From assembly GCA_031835245.1 (NCBI GenBank), contig JAVKOQ010000021.1:62001-126000 (forward strand): 64,000 bases of DNA. The letters are read 5' to 3'. Shown here piece by piece: positions 10,979 through 21,330 of this stretch. A program made the translations under genes and the position numbers. Source of the DNA: Balamuthia mandrillaris. Taxonomy: Eukaryota > Discosea > Longamoebia > Balamuthiidae. Each line of letters begins with the position of its first letter. The first letter of the stretch is position 1. The notes under the pieces were generated by a model, which saw only the letters and a list, made by a program, of their open reading frames with translations, was not told the DNA's origin and did not search any database.

Positions 10979-12430
10979 ATGCATAACAAGAGGAAGCACA
11001 AGAAAGACAAAGACGGAGCACAAAAGTCACGCCTGCCACCGTCGCCTCACAAGAAGCGACGACGCCAAACAAAGCGGCGCTCGCGCTCTTCTTCCTCTGG
11101 TGCCTTGGAGGAGGCTTCTGCCCTCGGAGAGGAACAACCGGTGACCTTCGCCCAAAAGCGTTGTTGGATAGAAGAGCTGCTCCCAGAGGAACTTCTCTGC
11201 CACATCTTCAACTTCCTGCCCGAAGATGCAGCCGCAGTAGCTGCGAGGACCTGCCGCCGATGGTTTCGCTGCTGCCCAGAAGCACTTCGCCACGTAGTGC
11301 CTCACTACACTCTCTTCCGCCATCTTCCCCTCTTGAAGTGGGCCGTTGGGAGCGACGGCTACACTTTGTTGAAAGACTATCCCTTGGCTTACACCATCCA
11401 CGCCGCGGCAGCTGAGGGCAGCATCGAAGTGGTGGAGTGGTTAGTCTTGAAGAAAAGCGTTCGACGGAACAATGGGCAGTGGGAGTGGGTCGCTGCCGCT
11501 GCTTCAGCTGGTCGCCTGGATGTCTTGCGGTGGTTGCACGGACAAGGCTTTGCACTCAGCGACGAAACGGCGTGTGTGAACGCTGCAAAGAAAGGCCATC
11601 TGGACGCTTTGAAATGGTTGCACGTGCATGGCTGCCCTTGGGGCGCTGACACCTGTGAGGCAGCAGCTTTTGGTGGCCGCTTGGCTGTGTTGGACTGGTT
11701 GTTGGCGACCAAACCTGGTGCTTGGAGAAACGTATCCATAAGTGAACTTGTGATGGGACAAGCAAATGCCGAGACGTTGCAGTGGCTTTGCGACAAGTGC
11801 CTCTTGACGGTGGAGCGTTTGCAGCACCTGGGTTCCGCTGCAGCAAGAGTAGGAAACCTGGAGGCACTCAAGTGGGGCACCATGCATGGCTGCTTAAAAC
11901 AAAGCAGCGCAACGTGGTGGGCTGCTACGAGAGGTGATGTAGAAATGCTTCAATGGGCTCATGCAAACGGCTATCCCTGGGACGCAAACACGTGCAGCTG
12001 CGCGGCCATGGCGGGACATTTGGAAGTGCTGAAATGGCTCAGAGGGAACGGTTGTCCTTGGGACGCAACAACCTCTGCCAGCGCTGCGTTGAGTGGACAT
12101 TTGGAGGTGCTCAAGTGGCTCAGAGCGAACGGTTGCCCTTGGGATGAGATCAGCTGCACCAACGCAGCAGGGGCCGGAAAGTTGGAGACGGTGATGTGGC
12201 TGCACGAACAAGGATGTCCTTGGGGGAACGCTACATGCTTTGCAGCGGTGTTGGGTGGCCGCTGGGAGGTCGTCACATGGATCATCAAGCACGGCTGCCC
12301 GCTGCTGCAAGAACAACAAACCAGCATGCTCAGCAACCCGGCCAAGCAGCAATACCAAGAACTTCGTTCGCGCATTGGAGCGGGAACCTTGTTTATTTGT
12401 AAGGACGACACGACACAACTTAGATTATAA
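10979..12430 (+). CDS. F-box protein with degenerate ankyrin-like repeats
   Basis: A single-exon gene of 483 residues. A basic leader is followed by an F-box near residues 62-105 (LLPEELLCHIFNFLPED, then CRRWFRC), which would dock to Skp1 in an SCF ubiquitin ligase. From about residue 135 to the end run some nine repeats of about 30 residues with the core HLEVLKWLRxNGCPWD, the ankyrin-like repeat abundant in Acanthamoeba-type amoebae and in giant viruses of amoebae. The repeat region is presumably the substrate-binding part. The absence of introns contrasts with most neighbours. A viral origin of this repeat type has been suggested in general, but nothing here shows transfer. Confidence 0.85.
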   Translation: MHNKRKHKKDKDGAQKSRLPPSPHKKRRRQTKRRSRSSSSGALEEASALGEEQPVTFAQKRCWIEELLPEELLCHIFNFLPEDAAAVAARTCRRWFRCCPEALRHVVPHYTLFRHLPLLKWAVGSDGYTLLKDYPLAYTIHAAAAEGSIEVVEWLVLKKSVRRNNGQWEWVAAAASAGRLDVLRWLHGQGFALSDETACVNAAKKGHLDALKWLHVHGCPWGADTCEAAAFGGRLAVLDWLLATKPGAWRNVSISELVMGQANAETLQWLCDKCLLTVERLQHLGSAAARVGNLEALKWGTMHGCLKQSSATWWAATRGDVEMLQWAHANGYPWDANTCSCAAMAGHLEVLKWLRGNGCPWDATTSASAALSGHLEVLKWLRANGCPWDEISCTNAAGAGKLETVMWLHEQGCPWGNATCFAAVLGGRWEVVTWIIKHGCPLLQEQQTSMLSNPAKQQYQELRSRIGAGTLFICKDDTTQLRL

Positions 12431-12529
12431 TCTTCCGATCGGAAAATTAGCGAAATTCCGTTGATTTTTTAAATTAATTAATTATTGAGGGGTCATTAAT
12501 TTTAGTTAGAAAAAACAAACAGAACGAAG

Positions 12530-13138
12530 ATGCCTGCCGCTGCGGCCGACAGGAAGCTGGGGCTGTCCCTCTTGGCCGTGTTCCTCGTGATCCTTCTGGT
12601 TTATACCTCCCAGTCGTCTGTGCCCACGGATGAGGTGGAGGAGGTGAAGCACAGGCTCGCTGTGTTGCAAGAAAAGGTTGCGTCGCTCAAAAGCTCACCT
12701 ACCTTTCTGTCCTCCTCTGCTCTCTCCGAAGTGGTATGTTCCTGCCCCCGTTCTTCTTCCTCTTCTTCTTTCTTCTTCCTTTTGTTTTTACTTTCTCGAA
12801 CGCAAAACAAAAAAACAGGGTTTACGCTGCTCCATCAGCAATTATCCGCTGTACTCTGATACCTCGTTTTATCAAAGAAACTATCTGGACAACGATGCCG
12901 TCACCGCCAACTTTCCGCGGCAGCTGGTGATGGTGCTTGGCGCGGAAGGCAACATCCCAGAGGGCATCGTGGAGGCCATCGCGAACGCGCTGGGCACACG
13001 AGCTCGAGTGCTTGCTGGCGACAGCCCGCTTGCGGCAGGTTTTGAGGCTTTGTGGGGCAGTGGTTCGTTTGGCGTTTTTCTTTCTTTCTTGTCGTTTCTT
13101 TTTCTTTCTTTCTTTCTTGCTTTCTTTCTTTCTTTCTT

Positions 13139-13175
<37 letters not shown>

Positions 13176-14150
13176 ATTTCCTTCTCTTTTGCTTTGCTTA
13201 TCTAATTGTTGAACCAAAGGCCCGCTCGATGTGTACAAGTCTGCTAAGCAACAACTACCACAACAAATCACCAAAGAGTTTATGACCTTTGGGACAACCC
13301 CCTCTCCGGTTTTATTCCACAACTTCTCGCTGGACTATCAATACGACTTGAGGCATTATCCTGACTTGTCGGATCAAGTGTTTCACTTGTTGGCGGAGGC
13401 GCAAACTCTGTTTAAGCCTATCATCTTCTATCGCACCCCAAAAGGTTCCTTTATGCTTCTATATTATTTTAACCATTCTGTTATTGACTCTCTTTTTGTT
13501 TCTGTTTATGTTCATTCACTTACATACATTAGAGGCTGCACCACGAGTTTATCAACGGAAGCAAGATATCACCTTAGCATTAAGGCAAATGGAACGCTCT
13601 TTGACGTTGCTCAATCAACAGCTACAAACGTTATCGCCTGATGACTACCTGGTGATTCACTATGATGCTGACGTACGTTCCTATTCTCCTTCTATATTTA
13701 TGTCTTGTCCTTTCTTTCAAATAGTTTTTGTATTTTCTTTCCTTCTATCTTGCCGTTCCGTTCTTGTTTTTTCTTGTCGATTCTTTGTTTCTTGTAGTTA
13801 TTGTGTGATGCTCATTGTTGTTCCAACAGCCAATCCAAGTTGCGAAGCAACTGACACAATTTCTGGACCTCACACTGACAGAGCACACCGCTCTTACCAC
13901 GGAGCTATACGCTCACAAGCTGCAACTTACCAACGCAGCCGCAAAGCCGTTCATCGGCGCAGATGCGGAGGGCGAGGGCATTCACGGAGCGGTCACAGCG
14001 AATGCCTTCAGTCTGGGCCACCTGGCTGCTGTGAACCAACACATGTCCGCACAAAGAGCTTGGCAGTGGAAGTTCCTGGAGGATGCCGCCACAGCCTCCA
14101 AATCCTCAGAAGGCAAAGAGGAGAAAGAACGGAAGAAGGGTTGGCGCTGA
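12530..14150 (+). CDS. Type II membrane protein, possible Golgi-type transferase
   Basis: Exons 12530-12733, 12819-13062, 13220-13444, 13533-13672 and 13830-14150 give 377 residues with consistent phases. After a short basic N-terminus comes one hydrophobic anchor (LGLSLLAVFLVILLVYTS, about residues 10-28), then a short coiled-coil-like stem and a lumenal domain, the layout of a Golgi type II enzyme. The sequence DDYLVIHYDAD followed by PIQVAKQLTQFLDL resembles the RYEDL...P....I..FLGL region of sulfotransferases, but I cannot find the 5'-phosphosulfate loop, so the enzyme class is only a guess. The tail is Lys/Glu-rich. Confidence 0.65.
13078..13174. repeat. CTTT and CT microsatellite in an intron
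   Basis: Imperfect CTTT units followed by about 15 CT units in the second intron of the type II membrane protein gene. The pyrimidines are on the sense strand. Confidence 0.88.
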
Positions 14151-14397
14151 ACGAACGCCTCTCTCTCTCTCTCTCGGAGAGGAGCCGTTCTCTTGTGAAT
14201 AATATTTGTAGACACCACATCATCGTATGACGTGTCGCTTGATTTTGTCGACGTGGTCGATCAAAACGATCAGTACCCAAATTTTGATTTTTGATTGGCG
14301 TATTCGCTGCCACGTCAAAAAAAGTGACCAAAACGAAAAAAGAAAAAGAAGAAAAAGAAAGAAAAGACAAAAACCCCAACACACATACACACACACA

Positions 14398-15386
14398 ATG
14401 GCACAAATGATGAAGAGCTTGATGATCCTGCCCGCTATTTTTGTGATGCAAAAAATAGACTTTGAAGACCCCACCAACGTGTTCTACCTTCGGGCAGGCT
14501 TCATCGCCACCCAGGTCGCTCAGCTCTTGGTCGCTACTCTGCTCTACTTCCTCATCACCAGCCGGAAGCAACAGGACAAGGTCACTGTTCCTCCTGCTGC
14601 TCTACCCTGGGGCGCTCCCACTCCTGACACGTACGTTTTTCTTTCTCACTACTCATTTTGTCGCATTGGCACTGCTGACTCCCAATAAAATATTCATCAT
14701 TTTTGTTGTGCAAACACAACAACAGGCCCGCAGAACCGAAGGAAATGACGGTGGAACAATACGACCTGTCAGAGCTGCGCAAGTTTGTGCAACAGGTGCT
14801 GATCGTCTCCGCCATTTGCGGCTTCATCCACTACAAGTGGGCGCTCTGCCCCCCTCTCTTCATTCAGGCGGTGTTGGCCCCGATGGCCGTCTACAACCTG
14901 CCCCTGTTCCAGCTGTACCTCCTGGGAGCGGTTCCAGAGGGACCTCTCCAACGCCCATTTGCTCCTGAACCTAGTCCGTTTGCTGCGTACGTACAGCTCT
15001 TGCTTTCTTTTGTGCTTCTTGTTCTTGTTTCTCCTCTTTTCGTCTTTTGTTCTTCTTGTTTGTTGTTGTTGTTGTTCTTCTTCTTCTTCTTCTTCTTCTT
15101 CCTTTTTCTTCTTTCTTCCTTGTTCTTCTTCTACTTCTACTTCTTGTTCTTCTTTTTCTCCTTCTTCTCGTTCTCTTTCTTCTTCTCGATTCGTCATTCT
15201 TCATTCATTTTTCTGTTCTTCTTTCTGTTAACGTTTATTTTCTTCTTCAGTCTTTTCCAGCAACAACAAGAAGAACAGCCACAAGAACAACCCGCTTCCG
15301 CAACCGATGAGCAAGAAGAGACTTCTCCAGCTGCCCCATCGGACTCTGACAGCAAGAAGAAGAAGGAAACCAAAAAGAGCCAGTGA
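14398..15386 (+). CDS. PHO88/SND3 family ER membrane protein
   Basis: Homologue of yeast Pho88 (Snd3), an ER membrane protein first linked to phosphate uptake and later to the SRP-independent (SND) targeting of membrane proteins. Exons 14398-14630, 14726-14986 and 15251-15386 give 209 residues, close to the family size of about 190. Seen features: a first hydrophobic segment, then FYLRAGFIATQVAQLLVATL, the signature EQYDLSELRKFVQQ, a second membrane region, and LQRPFAPE. The C-terminus is low-complexity: Gln/Glu-rich, then Lys-rich. The second intron is a TTC-type pyrimidine microsatellite. A TGTCGAC-like motif lies at 14247 and a TTTTTGATTGG motif near 14286. Confidence 0.88.
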
Positions 15387-15759
15387 AAACATTTATCTTT
15401 TTCTTTTAGGGAGCTCACTCCTTGTTGTTGGTCCCATGATGCGGAAGCCTTTCCTATTATTTATTATGATGAAACAAAGCAGCCCGAGCTCAATACTTGC
15501 AAGATGTCTGCCTTGCACATTTCGTCCATTTTTTTCCACGAAGAAAAACCATTACATACATACATACAGGTCAACACTCACAGACCATTACACAACACGC
15601 ACCTTTGCACACAGCTTTGAAAGAGACAAGCAGAGCAGCAACACCGGAAGCAGTTCAAGAGGAGGAATGGAGCCAGGAAGGACATATCAGAACCACAGAG
15701 TGCCCAAGCCCTCCGATGGGGTCATGCACTCTACGGGAGAGTGATCGAAGCCAACAAGA
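15387..15759. other. Intergenic region between PHO88 and tRNA-Lys
   Basis: No gene is supported. It holds the PHO88 3' flank and the upstream flank of the tRNA. A short CATA run lies near 15557-15568. An open frame of about 145 codons across it has no family resemblance and overlaps the PHO88 end. Confidence 0.5.
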
Positions 15760-15832
15760 GCCGGGCTAGCTCAGTCGGTAGAGCGCAAGACTCTTAATCT
15801 TGTGGTCGTGGGTTCGAGCCCCACGCCTGGCG
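15760..15832 (+). tRNA. tRNA-Lys(CUU)
   Basis: A 73-nt gene without an intron. The acceptor arms GCCGGGC and GCCTGGC pair with one G-U. The A box TAGCTCAGTCGG and the B box GGTTCGAGCCC are canonical. The anticodon stem CAAGA/TCTTG closes the loop CTCTTAA, giving anticodon CTT. A run of seven T residues just downstream fits RNA polymerase III termination. Confidence 0.97.
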
Positions 15833-15870
15833 ATCCTTTTTTTGTTCGTTGTTTTTTTTATTCATTCGTT

Positions 15871-18258
15871 TCACGAAGAGAGAGAAAAGCCTTGGGGCAG
15901 CTTCTCCTCCTTTTGCAGCTTTCTGATGTGAAGCATAACGTTGGCGGCGGCAGGTTTCCACAGAGCTGGTGATATGTCTTTATACACAGCTGCAACCACG
16001 TCTTCCACGTTCCTTGCCCCGGCCTTCATCATCCGAAGTACACAAGCAGCCAACGGTTAAACGGAGAAAAAACGAAAAAGAAAGAGCGCATGAGAGAGAG
16101 AGAGAGAGAGAGAACTTCACGAGAGAAATTGAAAGAAAAAGTGACGAGAGAACGAGGAGTGTAAAAGTCAAACCTGAATGCTGGACACTATAGCATCTTC
16201 CCTGGCTTGGCGATGCCGCAAGTATTCCTTCAACAATGCGACGCATCGATAGGAAGGCGGCCCATGGGCCGGAACTGCCAGCCTCGGCGCCAGGGACATC
16301 AAAAACCGCGTCGTGGCGAGGTATTGAGCCATGTCGCCACCGCCCACTGCGTCCAGGCTGGCTGAGCCTTGCCCCACGATATGATCTCCGGCTATGAGAG
16401 TTCGTCCTTTGCTCTCCCACAGCACCAAGTGACCGTCCGTATGTCCTTCCGCTTGTAGAATGTCCAACACCAGCCCTTGTCCGTCCTCTTGAGAAGATGA
16501 GGGAGATAAAACAATTTGATCGTTGGAGGTGATGGAAACGAGTTTCCACTTTTGGGAGTTAGTGAATAAGTCGAGAGCTTGTGCTCCCTCTAGGGAGGGC
16601 AGCAGCCTTTCTAATCGTTGGAATGTCTTTGTGTGGGCATATACAGTAAATCGTTGGTTTGACGGAGAGGAAGAAGAGTCCAATTGTGACAAGGCTACTA
16701 AACCTTCCCAATGATCTTTGTGGTGGTGGGTAAGGAAGATGTGCAGCGTTCGCGGTGGTAAAGAAGAGGAAGTATTGAACACAAACTCGTCCAACAGCCG
16801 CAAAAAGTGAGGAGCGCCTGCAGAGAGCGAAGCTCCAGGATCAACTATCAGGCACTCGGTTTTTGTTAGAAACATCACCTGCCATTTGAAGCAGAACAGA
16901 TAAGTCCAAATTGTCCTTCGAGACTATATGAAGAATGAACAGAAAAGGAGAGAAAGGAAGAACAGAGGATGGCAAAGGAAGATACCAAGTTGGTGGAATC
17001 AAAAGGCGGGAGAGTGTTTGAAAGAATGGGGACAACGAGCATGTTGGGCGCGTACTCCAGCTCCATTTGCACGCCAACCAACATGCGCTCATTTACATCG
17101 TTCAGCAGATTGCTTCGCTCCAAACAATGCTTCACGAAGCCTCCAAAGTCATCTGCAAACAACAAGGTTTGTCAGAAGATACGAAGAAAGAGAACAAGAC
17201 AAAAAGAGAAGGAAGACATAAAAACAGCAAAAAGACAGAACAACGAGAAGACATGAAGAAGCAGAAGGAGAAGAAAAGAAGACCACAAAGGGATGAAAAA
17301 AGAAAGAACGAAGAGGAGACATGATGAAGCAGAAGAAGAAGAAGAAGAAGAAGAAGAAGAAGAAGAAGAAGAAGAAGAAGAAGAAGAAGAACAAGAAGAA
17401 GAAGAAGAAGAGAAGAAGAAGAAGAAGAAGAAGAAGAAGAAGAACAAGAAGAAGAAGAAGAAGAAGAAGGAGAAGAAGAAGAAGAACAAGAACAAGAAGA
17501 AGAACAAGAACAAGAACAAGAACAAGAACAAGAACAAGAACAACGAAGAGATGAAAAAGAAGAAAATGAAGAAATAAAGAATGAAGAAGAAAAAGAACCA
17601 CACGGAAGCGAAAACAGAGAAACGAGAAGGAACGAACCCGAGCTAGAGAATTGCTGCAACCAGCGAAGAAGCTGCAAACTCAACGGACAAAGCAACACCC
17701 GATGCTCCTCGAAGCGTTGAATAAGCTGCTCCACCTCAGTCCAACGCAGCGAAGAAGATGAAGAAGACGAAGCACTCGTTTGCAAATAGGAAGAAGGGAA
17801 CGGGCGAAGCATATAAAAAGTAGCTTTCGATGCATGTTGGTTCCTGGCCACATGCATGGGGCAAAGATTAGAACTGCTTTAAAGAAAAAGAGTGTTCAAA
17901 AAAAAAAAACAACAAACTTGAGAAATGGCGGGCGAAGGAAAGAGCCAAGAAGCAAAGTGCTTTCAGCCAGTTCCAATCGTTTGCTTTCCTCCAGATGGGA
18001 AAAGAGCGAGGCAAGCAGGGCACCGGGAGCAAGCCTGGTGGTGGCGGCAGCATCCTCATCCCCCTGCCTGGCCGCGGTTGTTTCTGCTCCCACAACCACA
18101 TCTGGCAGCTTTGCGAAGGGCAGGACACTAGCGTCGTTCTCCTCCTCTCCCTCTTCCACCCCACAACAACCGGGGTCCGCCCAGTCCATCAACACCTCCC
18201 CGTTCGGCGTTACGCACAACAAGCTGGCGCTGTCTCCTCCCATCTTTTGTTTCATCAT
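15871..18258 (-). CDS. LACTB2-like metallo-beta-lactamase fold hydrolase
   Basis: Predicted metal-dependent hydrolase of the LACTB2 group, whose animal member is a mitochondrial endoribonuclease. Five exons fit in frame: 18258-17918, 17843-17638, 17152-16986, 16878-16174 and 16023-15871, giving 523 residues. The metal site is intact: LTHHHKDHWEG (HxHxDH), GHTDGHLVLW, LIAGDH and PAHGPP. The C-terminal exon encodes the winged-helix tail of the family. The extra N-terminal region, with EYAPNMLVVPI then PPFDSTNL leading into LIVDPG, matches the longer plant and protist form rather than the short animal one. Intron 2 contains a large GAA/TTC microsatellite (CT-rich on the sense strand) and intron 4 a CT run. 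Confidence 0.88.
17334..17552. repeat. GAA-type microsatellite in an intron
   Basis: Nearly pure GAA followed by GAACAA units, TTC on the sense strand of the LACTB2-like gene. It generates long Glu/Lys and Leu/Phe frames that are artefacts of the repeat. Confidence 0.93.
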
Positions 18259-18337
18259 TTTTAAGACGCAAAATCGTTTTCCGTGTCGTCGCGAGGCCAG
18301 AACCTCTTGCTGTCGCTCGTTCTTTGCTTCTCTGCTT

Positions 18338-18421
18338 CTCTCCTTCTCCTTCTCCTTCTCCTTCTCCTTCTCCTTCTCCTTCTCCTTCTCCTTCTCCTTC
18401 TCCTTCTCCTTCTCCTTCTCC
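18338..18421. repeat. CTCCTT hexanucleotide array
   Basis: About fourteen near-perfect 6-bp units just upstream of the minus-strand LACTB2-like gene. The opposite strand encodes a Glu-Gly run and this strand Ser-Pro or Leu runs, none supported as coding. Confidence 0.92.
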
Positions 18422-18444
18422 GGAGTGTTTACTCTCCTGTCCCC

Positions 18445-18589
18445 TCAGTCGTGTCCAACAAAGCAGCAGGGACTCGACCGATGGCCGGGAAGGTAACGCC
18501 CTGCTGTAACGCGAGGTTGTTCCACCACGCGTTGTTGGTCTGATGTTGGTCCGTGTCACACGACATATAACTTTCTTGGAAAAGTTTGC
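18445..18589 (-). pseudogene. Truncated copy of the phytanoyl-CoA dioxygenase-like gene at 53-54 kb
   Basis: Part of this stretch is strongly similar to the minus-strand oxygenase gene at 53280-54743. It reads NNAWWNNLAL, then PAIGRV and AALL, matching residues encoded near 54250-54345. Directly upstream on the minus strand it carries the 21-bp sequence found near 54815-54835, just outside the coding start of the parent. The roughly 470 bp between these two blocks in the parent are missing here, so this is a partial, internally deleted copy. It has no start, no metal-ligand exons and no room for a full gene. It is not a retrocopy with a tail that I can see. Confidence 0.7.
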
Positions 18590-18661
18590 TCATGGATAAT
18601 AAATTCACCAGCAAAAAAGTGGGTGTTAAAAAAATAAAAAAAAAAGCGAAAAGGAGACAAC

Positions 18662-19006
18662 ATGAGTGAAGAATCCGACCAGGAAAGACTGAAAGAGGTG
18701 GTTGTTGAAAACAGCGTAGCTACCACCTGGAGCGAGGCTAAAAGAGAGTGGACACTAGAGACCATCTTTGACGAGAAGAATAGATGCATTTGCGGCCATC
18801 GCATCATTGAAAACTGTGTCATACAAAACAAAGAAAATGGGAATCGGCTTACAGTTGGAAACGTTTGCATCAACCACTTTGGGGAAAAGGATCTAACAGT
18901 GAAGCCTAAGTGCCGCCAGGCCTTAAGAAAGCTTACGGAAGATCCTCTACACCGCAACACCACAAAACCACTCAGGGAAAAAATAATTCGTGGAAAAAAG
19001 GCCTAA
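18662..19006 (+). pseudogene. 5' part of a split zinc-binding protein gene
   Basis: An open frame of 114 codons starts at a good ATG. It carries the motif CICGHRIIEN, then VGNVCINHF, a Cys-based zinc-binding module that I recall from uncharacterised protist, phage and giant-virus proteins. In those relatives the module is followed by a K/R-rich helix and a segment of the form L..YA...GI......FL. Here the frame runs into the left terminal repeat of the element at 18976, and the expected continuation (LTKLAKRLGIL...) appears after the right terminal repeat at 21612. The gene therefore looks interrupted. The last 10 codons belong to the inserted sequence. Confidence 0.6.
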
Positions 19007-19136
19007 AACAGGGCAAAATCCTGTTCTAGGCCTGTTTTTGCTAACAGGGCTAAAAAAGAAAGGGAGAAGAACAGTGTGTGCTGTTTTACGCCTTTTCCGA
19101 AGGGGGCAGAAAAGGAAAGCAAAAAAGGGGGTAAAA

Positions 19137-19179
19137 AAAAAGGGGCGAAAACAGGGCAGGCCTGTTTTCGCCCCTTTTT
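19137..19179. repeat. Long perfect hairpin
   Basis: The arms GGGGCGAAAACAGG (19142-19155) and CCTGTTTTCGCCCC (19161-19174) are exact complements around a 5-nt loop, and the flanking A and T runs extend pairing to about 19 bp. It lies just inside the left end of the candidate element and shares the AAAACAGG core with both subterminal regions. Confidence 0.85.
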
Positions 19180-19312
19180 CCATGGCACTTTGGTAAGTGA
19201 GAATCATACCGAGTTTTGAAAGAAAAAAGAGGAACAGGGAGTTAAAAAGTGTTTTGTTTATTTGAAGAATCAGGCAGTTTTGTCAAGTGATGCATGACAA
19301 TAAAATGCACCA

Positions 19313-19481
19313 CGAGCAAACACCTTATTCACCCCAGGGCCAGTAAGATGAGAGGGCCAGAAAAGAGAAGAGAACAATGAAGAGAATGATGAAGAGAAGA
19401 GAAGAGAACAACAAAGAGAACGAGCAAACACCTTATTCACCCCAGGGCCAGTAAGATGAGAGGGCCAGAAAAGAGAAGAGA
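19313..19481. repeat. Direct repeat of about 61 bp, period 108
   Basis: The segment beginning CGAGCAAACACCTTATTCAC occurs at 19313-19373 and again at 19421-19481, nearly identical, separated by AG-rich filler. Both copies lie inside the candidate element. Confidence 0.85.
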
Positions 19482-20021
19482 ATGACGAAGAGAATGATGA
19501 AGAGAATGACAAAGAGGAGAGAATGATGAAAAGAAGAGAATAGAATAGAATAAAGAGAAAAAGTGAATAAAAAAAGAAAAAGAACGATAGTAAGAGTACC
19601 TTGTAGGCATGCTTTGCTTTTGTCCAAGGCTATGAGCCTTGAAAAGAGGTGATGGTTGCTGCAACGCTCCCATGAATGCTGCCACCCTCAACGGACGGCT
19701 CAAGTCTGGAAGTGAAGGAGAAGAGAGAGACAGAATCCAGGAAAGAAGAAGTACAAGATATTAGTAAAGAAAGAGGAACAAGGGGGATGGAGAGAGAGAA
19801 CCATTGTAGTGTAGCAGAGGGCAAAGTTGGTTACAACAAAGAAAAAGGAATCGAAATAAAAACTTCTTCGAATATTTTCATGAAAATACTAAATTAATTG
19901 GTCTTTAATTTATTCCGCGTTAACAAGTTGCCCTTTTTTTTTTTCATTTTTTTTTTGTCTGAAGAGAAAAAAGGGGAAAGACTAAAACGCGGGAGAGGCA
20001 GCACAAGGAACTTGATTTTGT

Positions 20022-21116
20022 GTGGCGTGCTGGGTCTTCATCTTCAACGAGTTGATATGCGAAGAAGGTACCTGTAATGTTGGTCAATATTTTTTTATCT
20101 TCAATTCTAATCTATTCCTTGTCTCACGGCTCAACACGGCGCACTTCTGCCCGAAAGCAAAAAAGTCGATTATCATCTACCAACTACGCTCATGCCTTCT
20201 CCAAAGAAGACGCGGCCCCATTCTCTGTTCGGTTTGTAACGTTGTACTTCCTCAACAAAGAAGTCGACACTTTCGAAGCAAAACACATCAACATAACGTT
20301 CAACTGAAAAAACAAAAAGAAGCGCAGGACAAAGGAAAAGAAAAAGAGCAACAGAACATTGAGGAAGATCAACAAGACCAATCGCAGGCGATGCTCGGGG
20401 GTGGATCCATGGAGTTTTTTTGGTGTGATGGAGAACAATCTCAACAGCCCCTGCTCAATCCAACTTCCAGCGCTGATGGGACCACAGGCTATCCCTCTTT
20501 CTTTCAAGCATGCCGTCTGGTCTCTGTGGTGCCATCATATGATCACCCAAATCGGTACCTTTACAATTCTGATATCAGGCATGAGATATCTTTGTTACCA
20601 GCCGAGGAAGAGTGTATGTACTATTTGTTTTTGTTTCTTTTTCTTTAATTCATTCTTTCTTTCTTTCTTTCTTCGTAGCCATCATCATCGTCTTTGTTGT
20701 CATTGTTGTCATCTGTCATCATTATCTTTGGTTGTGGTCGTTGGTTAGGTTATTGGTTGGTTGCTGTTAGTTATTGTTGTAGTTCTAGTTCTTGTTCTTG
20801 TTCTTGTTCTTGTTCTTGTTCTTGTTCTTGTTCTTGTTCTTGTTCTTGTTCTTGTTCTTGTTCTTGTTGTATTCTTTGTTCTTGCTATTGTTCTTATTTC
20901 TTGTTCTTGTTCTTGTTCTTCTTCTTGTTCTTGTTCTTCTTATTTCTTCTTAACTACTTGTTCTTTGTTCTTGTTCTTGTTCTTGTTCTTGTTCTTGTTC
21001 TTGTTCTTCTTCTTGTTCTTGTTCTTGTTCTTGTTCTTCTTGTCCTTGTCCTTGTCCTTGCTGTTTCTTTGATGCTTTTGTTTAACTTAAGTCTTCCACA
21101 TGCAGATGCCTCATAA
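20022..21116 (+). CDS. Zinc-finger protein (U1/matrin-like C2H2), 5' end uncertain
   Basis: A coding-like stretch reads CSVCNVVLP...RHFRSKTHQHNV at about 20226-20307, a C-x2-C-x10-H-x5-H finger of the kind found in RNA-binding matrin/U1-C proteins. It is followed by a Lys/Gln/Glu-rich helix and an acidic-aromatic C-terminal part ending LPAEEE. The exon ends at 20613 before a GTATGT donor. The intron is a long TTGTTC microsatellite, and a last exon at 21106-21116 adds only three codons and a stop. No ATG is found in frame upstream, so a 5' exon or a start further in is missing from this model. The gene sits wholly inside the candidate element and may be its cargo. Confidence 0.45.
20783..21062. 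repeat. TTGTTC hexanucleotide microsatellite in an intron
   Basis: Two blocks of TTGTTC units (about 20787-20872 and 20966-21045) separated by degenerate units. The pyrimidine-rich strand is the sense strand of the zinc-finger gene. Confidence 0.92.
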
Positions 21117-21227
21117 CAGGGGCTTTAAGCAATAATGTGTATGTACTCTCTCTCGCTCTCTCCCTCTTGCTTCTGCTGTTTTTCTCTGTTTTTTCTTCTC
21201 ACTTATTGAGGTTACATTTTCTTGGCA

Positions 21228-21330
21228 ATAGGGATGGTGATGGAAGCAGCAATGGCGATGGCGATGGCGATGGCGATGGACGCAGTGGCAGTGGTGACAG
21301 CGACAGCGATGGTAACGACGGGCTGAAAAC
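21228..21330. repeat. GATGGC-type imperfect tandem repeat
   Basis: Purine-rich units of the form GATGGC/GACAGC run from about 21228 to 21330 and would encode alternating Asp-Gly and Asp-Ser. No start, splice signals or neighbouring exon support a gene, so it is recorded as a repeat inside the candidate element. Confidence 0.5.

Noticed and set aside
15307-15744. 145-codon frame after PHO88
   Set aside because: Overlaps the PHO88 last exon in another frame and has no recognisable domain.
17132-17857. Long Leu/Phe/Ser-rich minus-strand frame
   Set aside because: Only its first 69 codons (exon 2 of the LACTB2-like gene) and its last few are real exons; the rest is the TTC microsatellite of the intron between them.
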